A stretch of 40,939 bases of DNA. Source: Bradyrhizobium manausense. GTDB lineage: Bacteria; Pseudomonadota; Alphaproteobacteria; Rhizobiales; Xanthobacteraceae. The translations under genes were made by a program, and so were the position numbers. The DNA lies in assembly GCF_001440035.1 (NCBI RefSeq), contig NZ_LJYG01000091.1, positions 1 to 40,939 of the forward strand. The letters run 5' to 3'. Positions 1 through 8,731 of the stretch are shown here, in pieces. The notes beneath the pieces are model-generated. The model did no database searches and was not told the DNA's origin. It worked only from the letters and a program-made list of their open reading frames with translations. Numbering within the stretch: the stretch's first letter is position 1; each line of letters starts with the position of its first letter.

Positions 1-912
1 CCATCGCCGATCGAGACGCCGCGCCGCTTCTTCCATCAACTCGGGGCAAGCCGAGAGATACCAGTAGGTATCACGCACGCAGGCGTGGCCGAGGTAAGTG
101 GAGAGCACTGGAACTCGTTGCTCGACGTTCTTGCCTTCGCGATACCAGTCGAGCAGCGTCCGGATGGCGAAGCGATGACGGAAGTCATGCACGCGTGGCC
201 CGGTACGATCACCTGGGCGCCGCAGCCCGATCTCTCTGGACAATCGCCAGAAGACGCGATGAACGTACTGGTGCAGCAAGCGGCCTCCCTGTTCGGCAAC
301 GAAGTAAGTCGAGCCGCAGCGTGATCCGGGCATCGCGTCGCGCCGGTGGGCGTAGTCGCGCAACGCGGTTCTCGTCGTCGGATGCAATGGAACGAGCCGC
401 GACTTGCCGAACTTGGTCAGCCGTACCGTCAGCACGCCGGCGTCGAGGTCGACGTCATCACGCCCCAGGCCCATCGCCTCGGATATACGCATGCCCGTCA
501 CCGCGATCAGCCCGAACAGGGTATGGTAGGTCCATCGGCGCAGCCCGCCCGCTGGCGGCAAAGCCAGCGCTGCCGCCAGCAACGCATCGATCTCCGCGTC
601 GCTGTAGACATAGGGCTTGGCGCGCTTCCATCCGGGCAGCATGCCGACGGGCGGTACCTCCGTTCTAGGATCGAAGTTGGCGACATGGCGCGCGAACCCT
701 CGCACGTCGCTCAATCGCAGCGCCCAGGATGCATGACGATCGGGCGGCAGCGTTGCCCATTCCATTGCCAGCCTCGTCGTGATGATCCTGGCTTTGCGCT
801 TCTCCATAAAGGCAACGAAGTCGGCGAGCCGACGGGTCTGGTGCGCGTACTTGTACCCCAACCCCTTGCGCATGCTCAGGTACTTATCGAGTACGGCGCG
901 CAGATTGGTCAT
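1..912 (-). CDS. tyrosine recombinase, RIT-type second gene (partial, runs off left edge)
   Basis: Site-specific tyrosine recombinase that would cut and rejoin DNA through a 3'-phosphotyrosine. Reading the minus strand from ATG at 912 gives 304 open codons with no stop before the edge. N-terminal SAM-like domain starts MTNLRAVLDKYLSMRKGLGY. Catalytic motifs in order: Arg in VTGMRISEAM, Lys in LTKFGKSRLV, HDFRH box, LGH in STYLGHACVRD, and the probable nucleophile Tyr in DTYWYLS, so nearly the whole protein is present. The start overlaps the stop of the upstream recombinase by 4 bp (ATGA), so the two are translationally coupled. Overlapping recombinase genes of this size and order are the hallmark of RIT elements; a third gene would lie beyond position 1. 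Confidence 0.88.
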   Translation of the reverse strand, partial: MTNLRAVLDKYLSMRKGLGYKYAHQTRRLADFVAFMEKRKARIITTRLAMEWATLPPDRHASWALRLSDVRGFARHVANFDPRTEVPPVGMLPGWKRAKPYVYSDAEIDALLAAALALPPAGGLRRWTYHTLFGLIAVTGMRISEAMGLGRDDVDLDAGVLTVRLTKFGKSRLVPLHPTTRTALRDYAHRRDAMPGSRCGSTYFVAEQGGRLLHQYVHRVFWRLSREIGLRRPGDRTGPRVHDFRHRFAIRTLLDWYREGKNVEQRVPVLSTYLGHACVRDTYWYLSACPELMEEAARRLDRRW

Positions 913-2148
913 TGCACGCCTCCCAGCCAGGGCAGGCTCAATGTTCTCAGCGCGTCGATGTCGACCTTCGCGTAAATCCGGGTGGTGTCGTGATTCTCGT
1001 GCCGCAGCAGCTGTCCGATCTCCGACAAGGTCGCGCCAGATCGGAGAAGCTCGGTAGCGAGACTGTGTCGGAAGATATGGGCGCCGCGGTGCGCGCAACC
1101 GTCGATTCCAACGCGATCGAGGGCGGCCTTGGCGATCATGGTGATCGCACATCCGGAAGCAAACCCGATGTGCGGCGCGAGTGTGCGGACGAACAACCGT
1201 CGGCACGACGACTTTGGGCGGCCACTGCGCAGATATGCAACGATGGCCGCGCCAACGTCTGGCGGTATCGACATCCGTGCACGCTGTCGGCCCTTGGCGC
1301 GAACGAGTATCTCGCTGGCGCGCCAGTCGATATCATCGAGCGTGAGCGTCGCGACCTCGTCGGCCCGCAGACCGAGCTTGGCCAGCAACAACAGAATGGC
1401 GTAGTCGCGCCGTCCCATCACCGTCTCTCGGTCGCAACTGTCGAGAGCCTTCCGCACCTGAGCGGCAGGCAGAAAGGTCGGTAGAGTTGCGAGCTTCCAT
1501 CGGCGCATCGATGGAACGCAATCCGCCAACGGGCGCGCGTTCAGCCCCCGATGGTGGAGGTAACGGAGAAAGGCACGCAACGACCAGCACATCGCCTTGC
1601 CTGTTCCCGGGCTCCAATCCTGGGCATGGCGCTCAACGTAGCGGATCACGTCCTTGGCTGATCTTGCACAGGGCGCTGGCGCCGCCGGAGCACACCTCGT
1701 GCAGGAACCTGCGGATGACTGGGAGATGGCGGACGATGGACCTCGGGGCCAAGCCGCGCTCCGATCGCAGGTAGGCATCGAACTCCTTGAAGATCCGTTC
1801 GTGCGGGGTGAGAGGCGGTAGCACCAACGGCGCGATCGCGCCTTCCTCGCGCAGCACCGACAGCCATCGCTTGAGCGCAGCTCGGTCACCGGGTTGGATA
1901 GACTGCCTCCCGCCTCGATGTCGGAGGTACCGCTCAACGACCTGCTCATCGAGATCGACCAGCTTGTAGCGACGGCCTGCGATCCAACTCAGGAGCCCGC
2001 CAACTACGTTGAGGCAACGCCACGCGCCGTGCCGAACGAGCCTCTCTTCGACGAGACGAACGGCGTAGCACTCGACGAGCCGTCCGTGCGGCCCGCTTCT
2101 GAGACGCCGGTACAGCCGGCTTCTGCCCAAGTACTCTTCAGCTTCCAT
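909..2148 (-). pseudogene. tyrosine recombinase, RIT-type first gene, frameshifted
   Basis: First gene of the recombinase pair, about 410 codons if repaired. The N-terminal frame begins MEAEEYLGRSRLYRRLRSG at 2148 (GGAG nine bases upstream; a GTG at 2181 is possible) and runs to about 1660. The C-terminal frame resumes at AKDVIRYVERHAQDW and carries the complete catalytic domain: Arg in LGLRADEVATL, HIFRHSLATELL, LLRHENHDTTRIYAKVD with the nucleophile Tyr. The shift lies at about 1655-1665, where the N-terminal frame reads KISQGRD and the other reads SAKDVI; one extra base or two missing bases explain it. The product is probably inactive unless frameshifting rescues it. The stop at 909-911 overlaps the ATG of the next recombinase. 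Confidence 0.8.
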
Positions 2149-2186
2149 CTTCCTGTTCTCCGCTGTTGAAAGCGGAGGCACAGAAC

Positions 2187-2257
2187 GAACTATGCCGAAC
2201 CGACCAAACGCCGGTCAGCCAGAAATCTGGGGAAAACGAGCCGACTCGGCATAGTTC
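2187..2257. repeat. 11-bp inverted repeat upstream of the recombinase genes
   Basis: GAACTATGCCG at 2187-2197 and its exact reverse complement CGGCATAGTTC at 2247-2257, separated by 49 bp. It sits just upstream of the first recombinase start and immediately before recognisable IS66 coding sequence. This is the expected place for the terminal or subterminal repeat of the RIT element, but the other end is outside the window, so the assignment is inference. Confidence 0.5.
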
Positions 2258-2271
2258 GGCGGGCGGCATAA

Positions 2272-2409
2272 ACCGCAAAGCTCAACGACATCGATCCACA
2301 GGCTTGGATCGCCGACTTGCTGGCCCGACTGCCCGATCATCCCGCCAAGCGCATCCACGAACTCATGCCCTGGAATTGGCGACCTCAGAACGTCGCTCAC
2401 GCCGCGTAA
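2272..2409 (+). pseudogene. IS66 family transposase (TnpC) C-terminal fragment
   Basis: A short open frame after an in-frame TAA at 2269-2271 reads TAKLNDIDPQAWIADLLARL, then DHPAKRIHELMPWNW, ending in TAA at 2407-2409. This is the characteristic C-terminal tail of IS66-family DDE transposases (about 45 of some 500 residues). The rest is missing on the left, where the recombinase element begins, so that element either inserted into the IS66 or recombined with it. The IS66 right end may lie near 2466 (CCGGACGCGTAC), which is a guess from the usual IS66 terminal pattern. Confidence 0.75.
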
Positions 2410-2707
2410 CCGCCGTCAGCCATCTGCTCAAGATGACCGAACTAGGGGTCGTCACCGGACGCGTACCTATTCCGCACGATCTTAAGGTAGATCTTGGTCA
2501 ACAAGTCCCCGCGCGGGCGGCCCAGCGCCGGCCCTGCCCCCTTTTCTATCAGCCGCGGAAACATCGGCGCGTATGACCGTGGAATCCGACATTTGCACCA
2601 GGTGAGCGGTTTCGCTAAGGTCTGCCAAATCCTCAAAGAACGTCCCGAACTCGCCAGCGAAACTCAAGAGCAAGTCGCCCATGTCGAGCGATGGAATACC
2701 TCGATGG
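2410..2707. other. gene-free stretch after IS66 remnant
   Basis: About 300 bases between the IS66 tail and the decarboxylase-like remnant. The first 57 or so bases are probably the IS66 right end. I see no coding sequence here that I can support; the short open frames have no recognisable motifs. Confidence 0.4.
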
Positions 2708-2874
2708 CAGGGTTGGGAGACAGCGACATGTTGGAACCGGCGCCACTCTGTGGGAACGCATCAATCAGGTTTTGAGCCTGTCGTCGAAGATGTGTCCGTA
2801 AGCGAGCTTTAACTCTGCAACGACATGTTCCGCGCCGATGCTTTCAATTATGCCTAACTCGATCAACGGATCCC
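2708..2874 (-). pseudogene. acetoacetate-decarboxylase-like gene, 3' end duplicate (remnant)
   Basis: The minus strand reads DPLIELGIIESIGAEHVVAE then LKLAYGHIFDDRLKT and a TGA. This parallels the tail of the intact adc-like gene at 6095-6916 (DPLMELGSTCVIGAEQVVAE, FKLGCGRVFHDKLKP). DNA similarity continues past the new stop: both copies share GACAGCGACATGTTGGAA, so 2708-2874 corresponds to about 6111-6277. Only about the last fifth of the gene is present and it has diverged, so this is a relic of a second copy. It forms a direct repeat with the intact gene, bracketing the aldehyde dehydrogenase and aminotransferase genes. Confidence 0.8.
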
Positions 2875-2881
2875 ACCATCA

Positions 2882-3076
2882 CATCGCATGCACACGCACC
2901 ATGATCTCGAAGAGATCAGTGAACTGCGTCCTGCCAACGCCGACCGAGCGGCCGCTGGATCCGGAAGCGATGGCGTTCGCATCGATGACAGTCACGCGGG
3001 CTCCCTGCTGGACGAGGTTGATCGCCATGCACATTCCGAGCGTTCCGGCTCCGATCACGACGACTTGGGGAGGAGG
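2882..3076 (-). pseudogene. FAD-dependent oxidoreductase (DAO family) N-terminal remnant
   Basis: The minus strand contains QVVVIGAGTLGMCMAINLVQ followed by GARVTVIDANAIASGSSGRS: a Rossmann dinucleotide-binding GxGxxG, the acidic residue ending strand 2, and the SSGRS region typical of D-amino-acid-oxidase-like proteins. The frame has a TGA only five codons upstream of this motif and no good start. It ends at a TGA at 2879-2881, exactly where the decarboxylase-like remnant begins. Only about 60 of some 400 residues remain. Its position directly downstream of the aminotransferase suggests that the operon once ended with an FAD amine or amino-acid oxidase. Confidence 0.72.
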
Positions 3077-3183
3077 TCACTTCAATTCCTGTATTTCGCA
3101 CGAGCGGCAAGGTGACGTGAGGTCCGAGCCCGTCCCGCAAGGGCCCGGAACGTACGATCGTCACGACAACGACGCGATCTGTC

Positions 3184-4473
3184 TCAGCGTGTCATCGATG
3201 GCTGCGAGGATGGTTCTGCGTCGGTCATCGGGGTCGACAGGGCAAAGAGGCCGTAGCTGGCTGAGAGAACCCCGCGGTCGAGCAGGCCCCGGTGCAGGAG
3301 ATTCAGCTTCCGGCGTTCGGTGGCGGAGGGATAGACCGACCGGTAGTCCACAATGTCGTTGCCGGTGAAGTGGATCCTGAACAGCGACCCGAGGCCGACG
3401 CAGCGGCCGGAGAGGCCGTGGCGCTCGAAGGCAGCGTTGGTGCCATCCCGCAGGAAGGCGCCGAGATAGTCGAGATGAGCGAAGGCTTTTGACGTCAGAG
3501 CCCCCATCGCCGCGAGGCCGGCTCGCATCGTGACCGGGTTTGCCGTGAAGGTGCCACCGTGCGGCAGGGCGGGTTTGCCGCGCGTCGGATCGAACACAGC
3601 CATGATCTCGGCGCGCCCAGCGACGGCGCCGACGGGGAAGCCGCCGCCGATGATCTTGCCGAGCGCAGTCAGGTCCGGTGCGATGTTCCACAGGCCCTGG
3701 GCACCCGCATAGCCAAGGCGGAAGGAGATCACCTCGTCGAAAATGACGAGTGCGCCGGCAGCGTGCGCGGTTTCGACGAGCGCTTCCAGATAATCGCGCC
3801 TGGCAGGGATCAGGCCGGCACGGTTAGGCATGGGATCAATCAGGACGCCGGCTATCTCCCATCCATGAACGTGGAATACGGCCTTGAGCGCCTCAATGTC
3901 GTTGAAAGGCACGACGATGACATCGGACAGCACGCCCTGCGGTGTTCCCTTCGCATAAGCGGTAGAAGCCGGCATGTCGCCCCAGTTCTGCGGCGAGCTG
4001 TCGAGGCTCACCTCGGCGAAGTCATAGGAGCCGTGATAGGCGCCTTCGATCTTGACGATCTTGGGACGGTCTGTGAAGGCACGGGCGGCTTTGATCGCCA
4101 TCATCACGGCTTCCGTTCCGGAGTTGGCGAAGCGAATCTGCTCGACGGAGGGCAGCCGGGCCACCAGCAGTTCGGCGAGGTCTATCTCGCTCTGCGTCGG
4201 CGCCCCGAACGCCGTGCCGAGGGGAAGCTGGCCCTGCACGGCTGCAACGGCTTCGGGCTGGGCATAGCCATGGATCATGGCCGTAAAGTTGTTGATGCAA
4301 TCGTAGTAGACGTTTCCGTCCACGTCCCACATCCGGCATCCTTCGCCGCGCTCGGCATAGATTGGAAACGGGTCAATGAAGACGGTGGTGCGGGTGTTGC
4401 CGCCGGGCATGACCTTGCGGGCGCGCGCAAAGAGTTCTTCGGAGCGGGGGCAGGAAGCAGGATAGGTGGACAT
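3184..4473 (-). CDS. class III aminotransferase, glutamate-1-semialdehyde aminomutase-like
   Basis: PLP-dependent fold-type I enzyme of 429 residues, full length for the family. Start chosen at ATG 4473 (MSTYPASCPRSEELFARARK), with GGGA nine bases upstream; the open frame extends further but without similarity. The N-terminus EELFARARKVMPGGNTRT resembles glutamate-1-semialdehyde 2,1-aminomutases. Other motifs: NSGTEAVMMAIKAAR (118-132), GAYHGSYD (144-151), VIFDEVISFR with the PLP-ring Asp (246), LGKIIGGGFP with the Schiff-base Lys (273), and HGGTFTANPV. Haem synthesis is unlikely given the catabolic setting; transamination or 1,2-amino shift of an amino acid or amine is more plausible. It lies 59 bp downstream of the aldehyde dehydrogenase in the same operon. 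Confidence 0.9.
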   Translation of the reverse strand: MSTYPASCPRSEELFARARKVMPGGNTRTTVFIDPFPIYAERGEGCRMWDVDGNVYYDCINNFTAMIHGYAQPEAVAAVQGQLPLGTAFGAPTQSEIDLAELLVARLPSVEQIRFANSGTEAVMMAIKAARAFTDRPKIVKIEGAYHGSYDFAEVSLDSSPQNWGDMPASTAYAKGTPQGVLSDVIVVPFNDIEALKAVFHVHGWEIAGVLIDPMPNRAGLIPARRDYLEALVETAHAAGALVIFDEVISFRLGYAGAQGLWNIAPDLTALGKIIGGGFPVGAVAGRAEIMAVFDPTRGKPALPHGGTFTANPVTMRAGLAAMGALTSKAFAHLDYLGAFLRDGTNAAFERHGLSGRCVGLGSLFRIHFTGNDIVDYRSVYPSATERRKLNLLHRGLLDRGVLSASYGLFALSTPMTDAEPSSQPSMTR

Positions 4474-4532
4474 GTTGGTGGGTTCCCAGAAGAGCGGGCG
4501 GCGCGAGGCGGCAGGCGCCTCGCGTCCGGTGA

Positions 4533-6080
4533 TCACTTGGTCATGATTGTGTGGCTCTGCTCGCGCATGAACTGCGGCAGGAAATAAGCCCCGAGTCCAC
4601 CCTTGCCGCTGACGCCGGTCCCCTTCCAGCCGCAGAACGGCTGTGCGCCCGGCCAAGCGCCCGTGGTGGCGCCGCTGGCGCGGTTGGCGTAGAGAACGCC
4701 AGCCTGGGCGTTCTCGAGGAAGTAGCGCAGTTCCTCCTCATCGCGCGTGAAGATGCCGGCGGAGAGGCCGTAGGTCACGTCGTTTCCTTCGGCAAGGCCG
4801 GCTTCGAGATCGTCGACGCCCCGGACGACCACGAAGGGCATGAATAGTTCATCGCGAGTGAGATTGGACGGGCCGCTCATCTCCACGATGGCCGGCATGA
4901 CGTAGTTCTCGGGCTTGCCGTCCAGGTGGCTGCCGCCGAAATGAACTTTGCCCTCCGCCCGCGCCTGGGCCACGGAGGCATCGAACCGCTCGACGGTCGC
5001 CGGCCCGTAAAGCGGGCCCATGAACGTCGAGCGCTGGCGCGGGTCGCCGATGGAAAGGGTCTGGGCAAAGGCGACGCAACGTTTGATGAACTCGTCTTTC
5101 ACTGCGTTGTCGACATAGACCACCGAGCATGCGGAGCACTTTTGTCCCTGGAGGCCGAAGGCGGAGCGCATGACGCCCTGGGCCGCGCGATCAAGATCCG
5201 CGTTCACCGTGACATAAGCTGGGTTTTTCCCGCCCATCTCGGCAACCACTGGCTTTATCCATGGCTGGACCGCCATGTGGCGGAAAATGCCCATGCCAGT
5301 CTTGTGCGATCCGGTGAAGGCAACACCGTCGATGCTCTTGTCCGTGGTCAGGGTGTGGCCGACCTCGGCACCGCCGAGAACGATGTTGAAGACGCCCTCC
5401 GGCAGTCCGGCCTTGCGCAGCGTTTCCGCGATCAGCAGGCCGGTAAGCTGGCAATCCGGCGAGGGCTTGAAGACGACGGCGTTGCCGCCGAGCAAGGCGC
5501 CGGCGATCATGCCGATCGACAGGGCGAGCGAGAAGTTGAACGGCGCGACCACGGCGAACACGCCGTAGGGCCGCAGGACGCTGGTGGCCGTTTCATGCTC
5601 CACGAGCTGGTTCATCGCCCGCACATATCCGTTGTTTTTCCGCAGTTCGGACGGGTAGTAGTCGAGCATGTCCACCGCCTCCTCGGCTTCGCCAATGGCC
5701 TCGAGACGGGATTTCCCCACCTCATAGAGGGCCGCGAGACCGAGACGGTATTTGCCGTCCGCAAGAACGTCTTTCCAGCGGGTCGCGAAGGCAAGGCGCT
5801 CCTCCAGGGAAGATACATTCCAGATCTTTGCGCCCGCACGCGCAGAGGCGACCGCAGCCTTCACGTCCTCGGCCGTCGAATCGGGAAACCTCCCCAGTGA
5901 GATCGACGGATCAATCGGGCTCCGGACCTGTCGTGCGGGACCGGTCGCAAACGGCGTGCCCCAAGTCTGGGCAAGGGTCGTGGCCTCGAAGTCCGGCATG
6001 AGGGTATCGAGGAAATCGTGAACCGGTGAGAAATCGACGCCAATGTTCGAGTAGGTGACGCGCGGGAGCGACTGGATCAT
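4533..6080 (-). CDS. aldehyde dehydrogenase, 1-pyrroline-5-carboxylate dehydrogenase-like
   Basis: NAD(P)-dependent aldehyde dehydrogenase of 515 residues. Visible motifs: VVAPFNFSLALS with the oxyanion Asn (182), NAVVFKPSPD with the cofactor Lys (205), AFTGSHKTGMGIF, the general base Glu in VVAEMGGKNPAYV (281), the nucleophile Cys in GQKCSACS (315), and a late DELFMPFVVV motif. The length, the N-terminal extension and the GQKCSACS surroundings resemble P5C / glutamate-semialdehyde dehydrogenases (RocA/PruA type), so an amino-acid semialdehyde is a reasonable substrate guess. It starts 14 bp after the stop of the adc-like gene and precedes the aminotransferase, consistent with one transcript. 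Confidence 0.9.
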   Translation of the reverse strand: MIQSLPRVTYSNIGVDFSPVHDFLDTLMPDFEATTLAQTWGTPFATGPARQVRSPIDPSISLGRFPDSTAEDVKAAVASARAGAKIWNVSSLEERLAFATRWKDVLADGKYRLGLAALYEVGKSRLEAIGEAEEAVDMLDYYPSELRKNNGYVRAMNQLVEHETATSVLRPYGVFAVVAPFNFSLALSIGMIAGALLGGNAVVFKPSPDCQLTGLLIAETLRKAGLPEGVFNIVLGGAEVGHTLTTDKSIDGVAFTGSHKTGMGIFRHMAVQPWIKPVVAEMGGKNPAYVTVNADLDRAAQGVMRSAFGLQGQKCSACSVVYVDNAVKDEFIKRCVAFAQTLSIGDPRQRSTFMGPLYGPATVERFDASVAQARAEGKVHFGGSHLDGKPENYVMPAIVEMSGPSNLTRDELFMPFVVVRGVDDLEAGLAEGNDVTYGLSAGIFTRDEEELRYFLENAQAGVLYANRASGATTGAWPGAQPFCGWKGTGVSGKGGLGAYFLPQFMREQSHTIMTK

Positions 6081-6094
6081 GACCTAAATCCGAT

Positions 6095-6916
6095 TTATGA
6101 GATTTGTACGCAGGGTTTGGGAGACAGCGACATGTTGGAAACTCCGCCACTCTGAGCGAAATCGCATCGGTCAGGCTTCAGCTTGTCATGGAAGACGCGC
6201 CCGCAACCGAGCTTGAATTCTGCAACGACCTGTTCCGCGCCGATGACGCAAGTACTACCTAACTCCATCAAGGGATCCATATCTGCGCGCCCACCCAAAA
6301 TGACGGCCCCGGTGCCGCAGGTCCGGCTGACAATCTTCGCGTCGGATAGTTCGTTGAGGATGATCTGGTCGACATCGAAGCCCTGACCGTCCGCGCGCGG
6401 AATGCGCTTAACCTGCAAACGCGGATGAAGGATTGGCTTATCGAACTCGGCCTCTGTAGGGCGGAAACCCAGCTTAATTAGCGCTTGTCCCAGCCGCGAT
6501 ACTTTCGCGGTGATGCTGCCGTCGGAAGTCTCATCATAAGTGACCTGTCCGAGCTTCTTGGGATACCCCCAGACCTCCCGGCCGCCGGCCATCGCGTCGT
6601 CAGTTGTGACATACTCGTAGAGCACATGACCACCGGTGACGCCATGATAGCCGGCTTGGACGACAACACCACCTTCTAGATAGGCCCGCGGTCCCATCGC
6701 AGGATTGTCCAGATCATGAACTTCCGGGCAGTCCATAACAAAGACTTCAATTCGGTTTGAGACGTATTCGAGATCCACAGGCAGGGCCTTGCGGATGCCC
6801 TCTGGCGAAGCCTCGCAAAAGACCGAGAGCTTGCGGTAACCGACGTAATGGCGCGGCAAGGCTTTGAACAGAGGTGTGCGGTCTGGGACAGTGAACGGCC
6901 GGTCGAAGGCAGTCAT
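6095..6916 (-). CDS. acetoacetate decarboxylase family protein
   Basis: A 273-residue protein of the acetoacetate decarboxylase superfamily. The diagnostic motif GGREVWGYPKKLGQV is present; the first Lys of PKK (120) matches the Schiff-base lysine of clostridial Adc (Lys115) and the next (121) its pKa-shifting partner, and Glu81 in YLEGG sits about where the catalytic Glu is expected. The family decarboxylates acetoacetate but also includes aldolase-dehydratases, so the chemistry here is open. It lies 27 bp after the permease stop and 14 bp before the aldehyde dehydrogenase, tying it to uptake and oxidation of one compound. A diverged copy of its 3' end is at 2708-2874. Confidence 0.88.
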   Translation of the reverse strand: MTAFDRPFTVPDRTPLFKALPRHYVGYRKLSVFCEASPEGIRKALPVDLEYVSNRIEVFVMDCPEVHDLDNPAMGPRAYLEGGVVVQAGYHGVTGGHVLYEYVTTDDAMAGGREVWGYPKKLGQVTYDETSDGSITAKVSRLGQALIKLGFRPTEAEFDKPILHPRLQVKRIPRADGQGFDVDQIILNELSDAKIVSRTCGTGAVILGGRADMDPLMELGSTCVIGAEQVVAEFKLGCGRVFHDKLKPDRCDFAQSGGVSNMSLSPKPCVQIS

Positions 6917-6943
6917 GGCAGTTTCTTCTTTGCAGGTGCGATA

Positions 6944-8731
6944 TTATCCGCGTAGCTCGATAGCGGTCGAACCAGAGCGGCGCTGATAGAGAGCAGTGAG
7001 GAGGAGGATTACCGTCAGGCCGATAAGGATGACGGTCGAAACCGCCGCCAAGCCTGGCGACACCTGATTGATGGCGTCCTCCCACATCTGCTTCGGCAGC
7101 GTTGCGGTCAGGCCGCCCGTGACAAAGAGTGAAACCGTCAGCTCGTCGAAGGAACTGATGAAGGAGAAGATAAAAGCAGAAATCATCCCGGTGCCTATGA
7201 GGGGCAGCGTCACGGTCCGAAACACGCGCATTGGTCGTGCACCAAGAATGGCGGCAGCTTGGTCGAGCCGCCGGTCGTAATTGCGCAGCACCGAGGAGAC
7301 GGTAATGACGACGAGCGGGATGGCCAGCACTGCGTGGGCAATAATCAAGCCAACGGCAGATCCCACCAAACCGAGCCTCGCATAGAGCGCAAATAGCGCA
7401 ATGGCCAGCACCATATGTGGCAGGATCATCGGGATGATGATGAAGCTCATCAAAGCGGGCTTCCCCGGCAGGCGGCTTCTGACCAGCGCGAAGGCGGCCG
7501 GCGTGCCGACAGCTGTGGCAATTACGGCAGCCCCGAGGCCCACGCCGAGCGAGCGCAGGATCGCCGATGTCCAGATTGGCTCCAGAAGATAGCCTTCATA
7601 CCAGCGCAGTGTGAAGAACTCCGGAGGCCAGCGCATAAAAGAGGAGGTCGAGAATGAAACCGGGATCAGGAACAGCACAGGTCCTAGCAGGAAGGCTACG
7701 ATGAGCGCGACGAATGTCACCAGAATGATACGCGTACTCCCGGCACGCGGCTCGATCTTCGCGGCACACATCAGCCCTTCAATGCCTTTGCCGATGCCCG
7801 ACAGCACTTGGCCAAGAGCTCCGTTCAGTCGCATCGAGCCCCGCGAAACGATGCTACGCAACCGGCCATGGCTCTCCCTGGATTCCATACCAGTGACAGC
7901 GGTCATCCCGAATACGTTCTGATAAAGCGCAACAATAGCCAGAGAAACGATCAGCATGAGTACGCAAGCCGCTCCCGCGAAGCCCCAGTCGAGCGAGGTG
8001 CTGAGCTGATCAATAATAATTTGGGTGATTACAGTCTCATGCCGGCTGCCAAGCAGCGCTGGATTAACGAAAAAGCCGAGGCAAATGATAAAGACCATCA
8101 GCGCCGCAGCAGCAACGCCAGGCATCGACAGAGGCAAGTAGATCCGCAGGAAAGATTGCGCGCCACGTGCGCCGAGTATTGAGGCTGCTCGACTGTAATG
8201 CGAGCCGATGTTCTGCATCGTTGAGAGCATCGTCAGGATCGCCAGCGGCAACATAGCGTGGGCCATCGCAGTGACGACAGCGAAGAAGTTGTAGGAGAGC
8301 TCGAGCGGGCGATCAATCAAGCCGAGGCTCATGAGCGTGCTGTTGATCGTTCCGCTGCGCCCGAGCAGAATGATCCAAGCGAAGGTCCTCACCAAGTAGC
8401 TCGTCCAAAAAGGCAGCACGACGAGCAGGATAAGGCTCGATCCGGCTCGCGTCGTCGCTATCAGGTAGGCGACGGGGTAGCCGATCACCAGGCACAACGC
8501 TGTCGTGGTTGCGGAAAGATTGAGCGTCGTCACAATTGTGGTTACATAGGTCGCGCTACCGAACAGCCGGCTGTAGTTTTGAAGGCCGATGCTTCCGTCG
8601 CTGCCGACAAAGCTGGAGGCGAGGAAATAGACAACGGGCCCGACATAGACGAGTAGGAGCAATAACAGAGCAGGCGCGAGCGGGACGGCTTCGCTCAGGA
8701 CAGCACTGCGGGATTCATTGCGTCCCATCAT
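6944..8731 (-). CDS. fused ABC transporter permease (two MetI-like domains), polyamine type
   Basis: 595-residue inner-membrane protein with two complete binding-protein-dependent permease domains in one chain. Domain 1 begins after a short cytoplasmic start with a hydrophobic helix (APALLLLLLVYVGPVVYFLA) and has its EAA loop at ASILGARGAQSFLRIYLPLS. Domain 2 follows a linker of roughly 60 residues and has its own EAA loop at AAILGARPMRVFRTVTLPLI. The halves correspond to PotB and PotC of spermidine/putrescine-type systems, normally separate genes. The start (GGAGG four bases upstream) overlaps the ATPase stop by 4 bp (ATGA), implying coupled translation. Confidence 0.92.
   Translation of the reverse strand: MMGRNESRSAVLSEAVPLAPALLLLLLVYVGPVVYFLASSFVGSDGSIGLQNYSRLFGSATYVTTIVTTLNLSATTTALCLVIGYPVAYLIATTRAGSSLILLVVLPFWTSYLVRTFAWIILLGRSGTINSTLMSLGLIDRPLELSYNFFAVVTAMAHAMLPLAILTMLSTMQNIGSHYSRAASILGARGAQSFLRIYLPLSMPGVAAAALMVFIICLGFFVNPALLGSRHETVITQIIIDQLSTSLDWGFAGAACVLMLIVSLAIVALYQNVFGMTAVTGMESRESHGRLRSIVSRGSMRLNGALGQVLSGIGKGIEGLMCAAKIEPRAGSTRIILVTFVALIVAFLLGPVLFLIPVSFSTSSFMRWPPEFFTLRWYEGYLLEPIWTSAILRSLGVGLGAAVIATAVGTPAAFALVRSRLPGKPALMSFIIIPMILPHMVLAIALFALYARLGLVGSAVGLIIAHAVLAIPLVVITVSSVLRNYDRRLDQAAAILGARPMRVFRTVTLPLIGTGMISAFIFSFISSFDELTVSLFVTGGLTATLPKQMWEDAINQVSPGLAAVSTVILIGLTVILLLTALYQRRSGSTAIELRG

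Noticed and set aside
3559..4587. 342-codon plus-strand ORF
   Set aside because: Antisense to the class III aminotransferase; a by-product of high GC in third positions.
4926..5900. 324-codon plus-strand ORF
   Set aside because: Antisense to the aldehyde dehydrogenase, with no recognisable domain.
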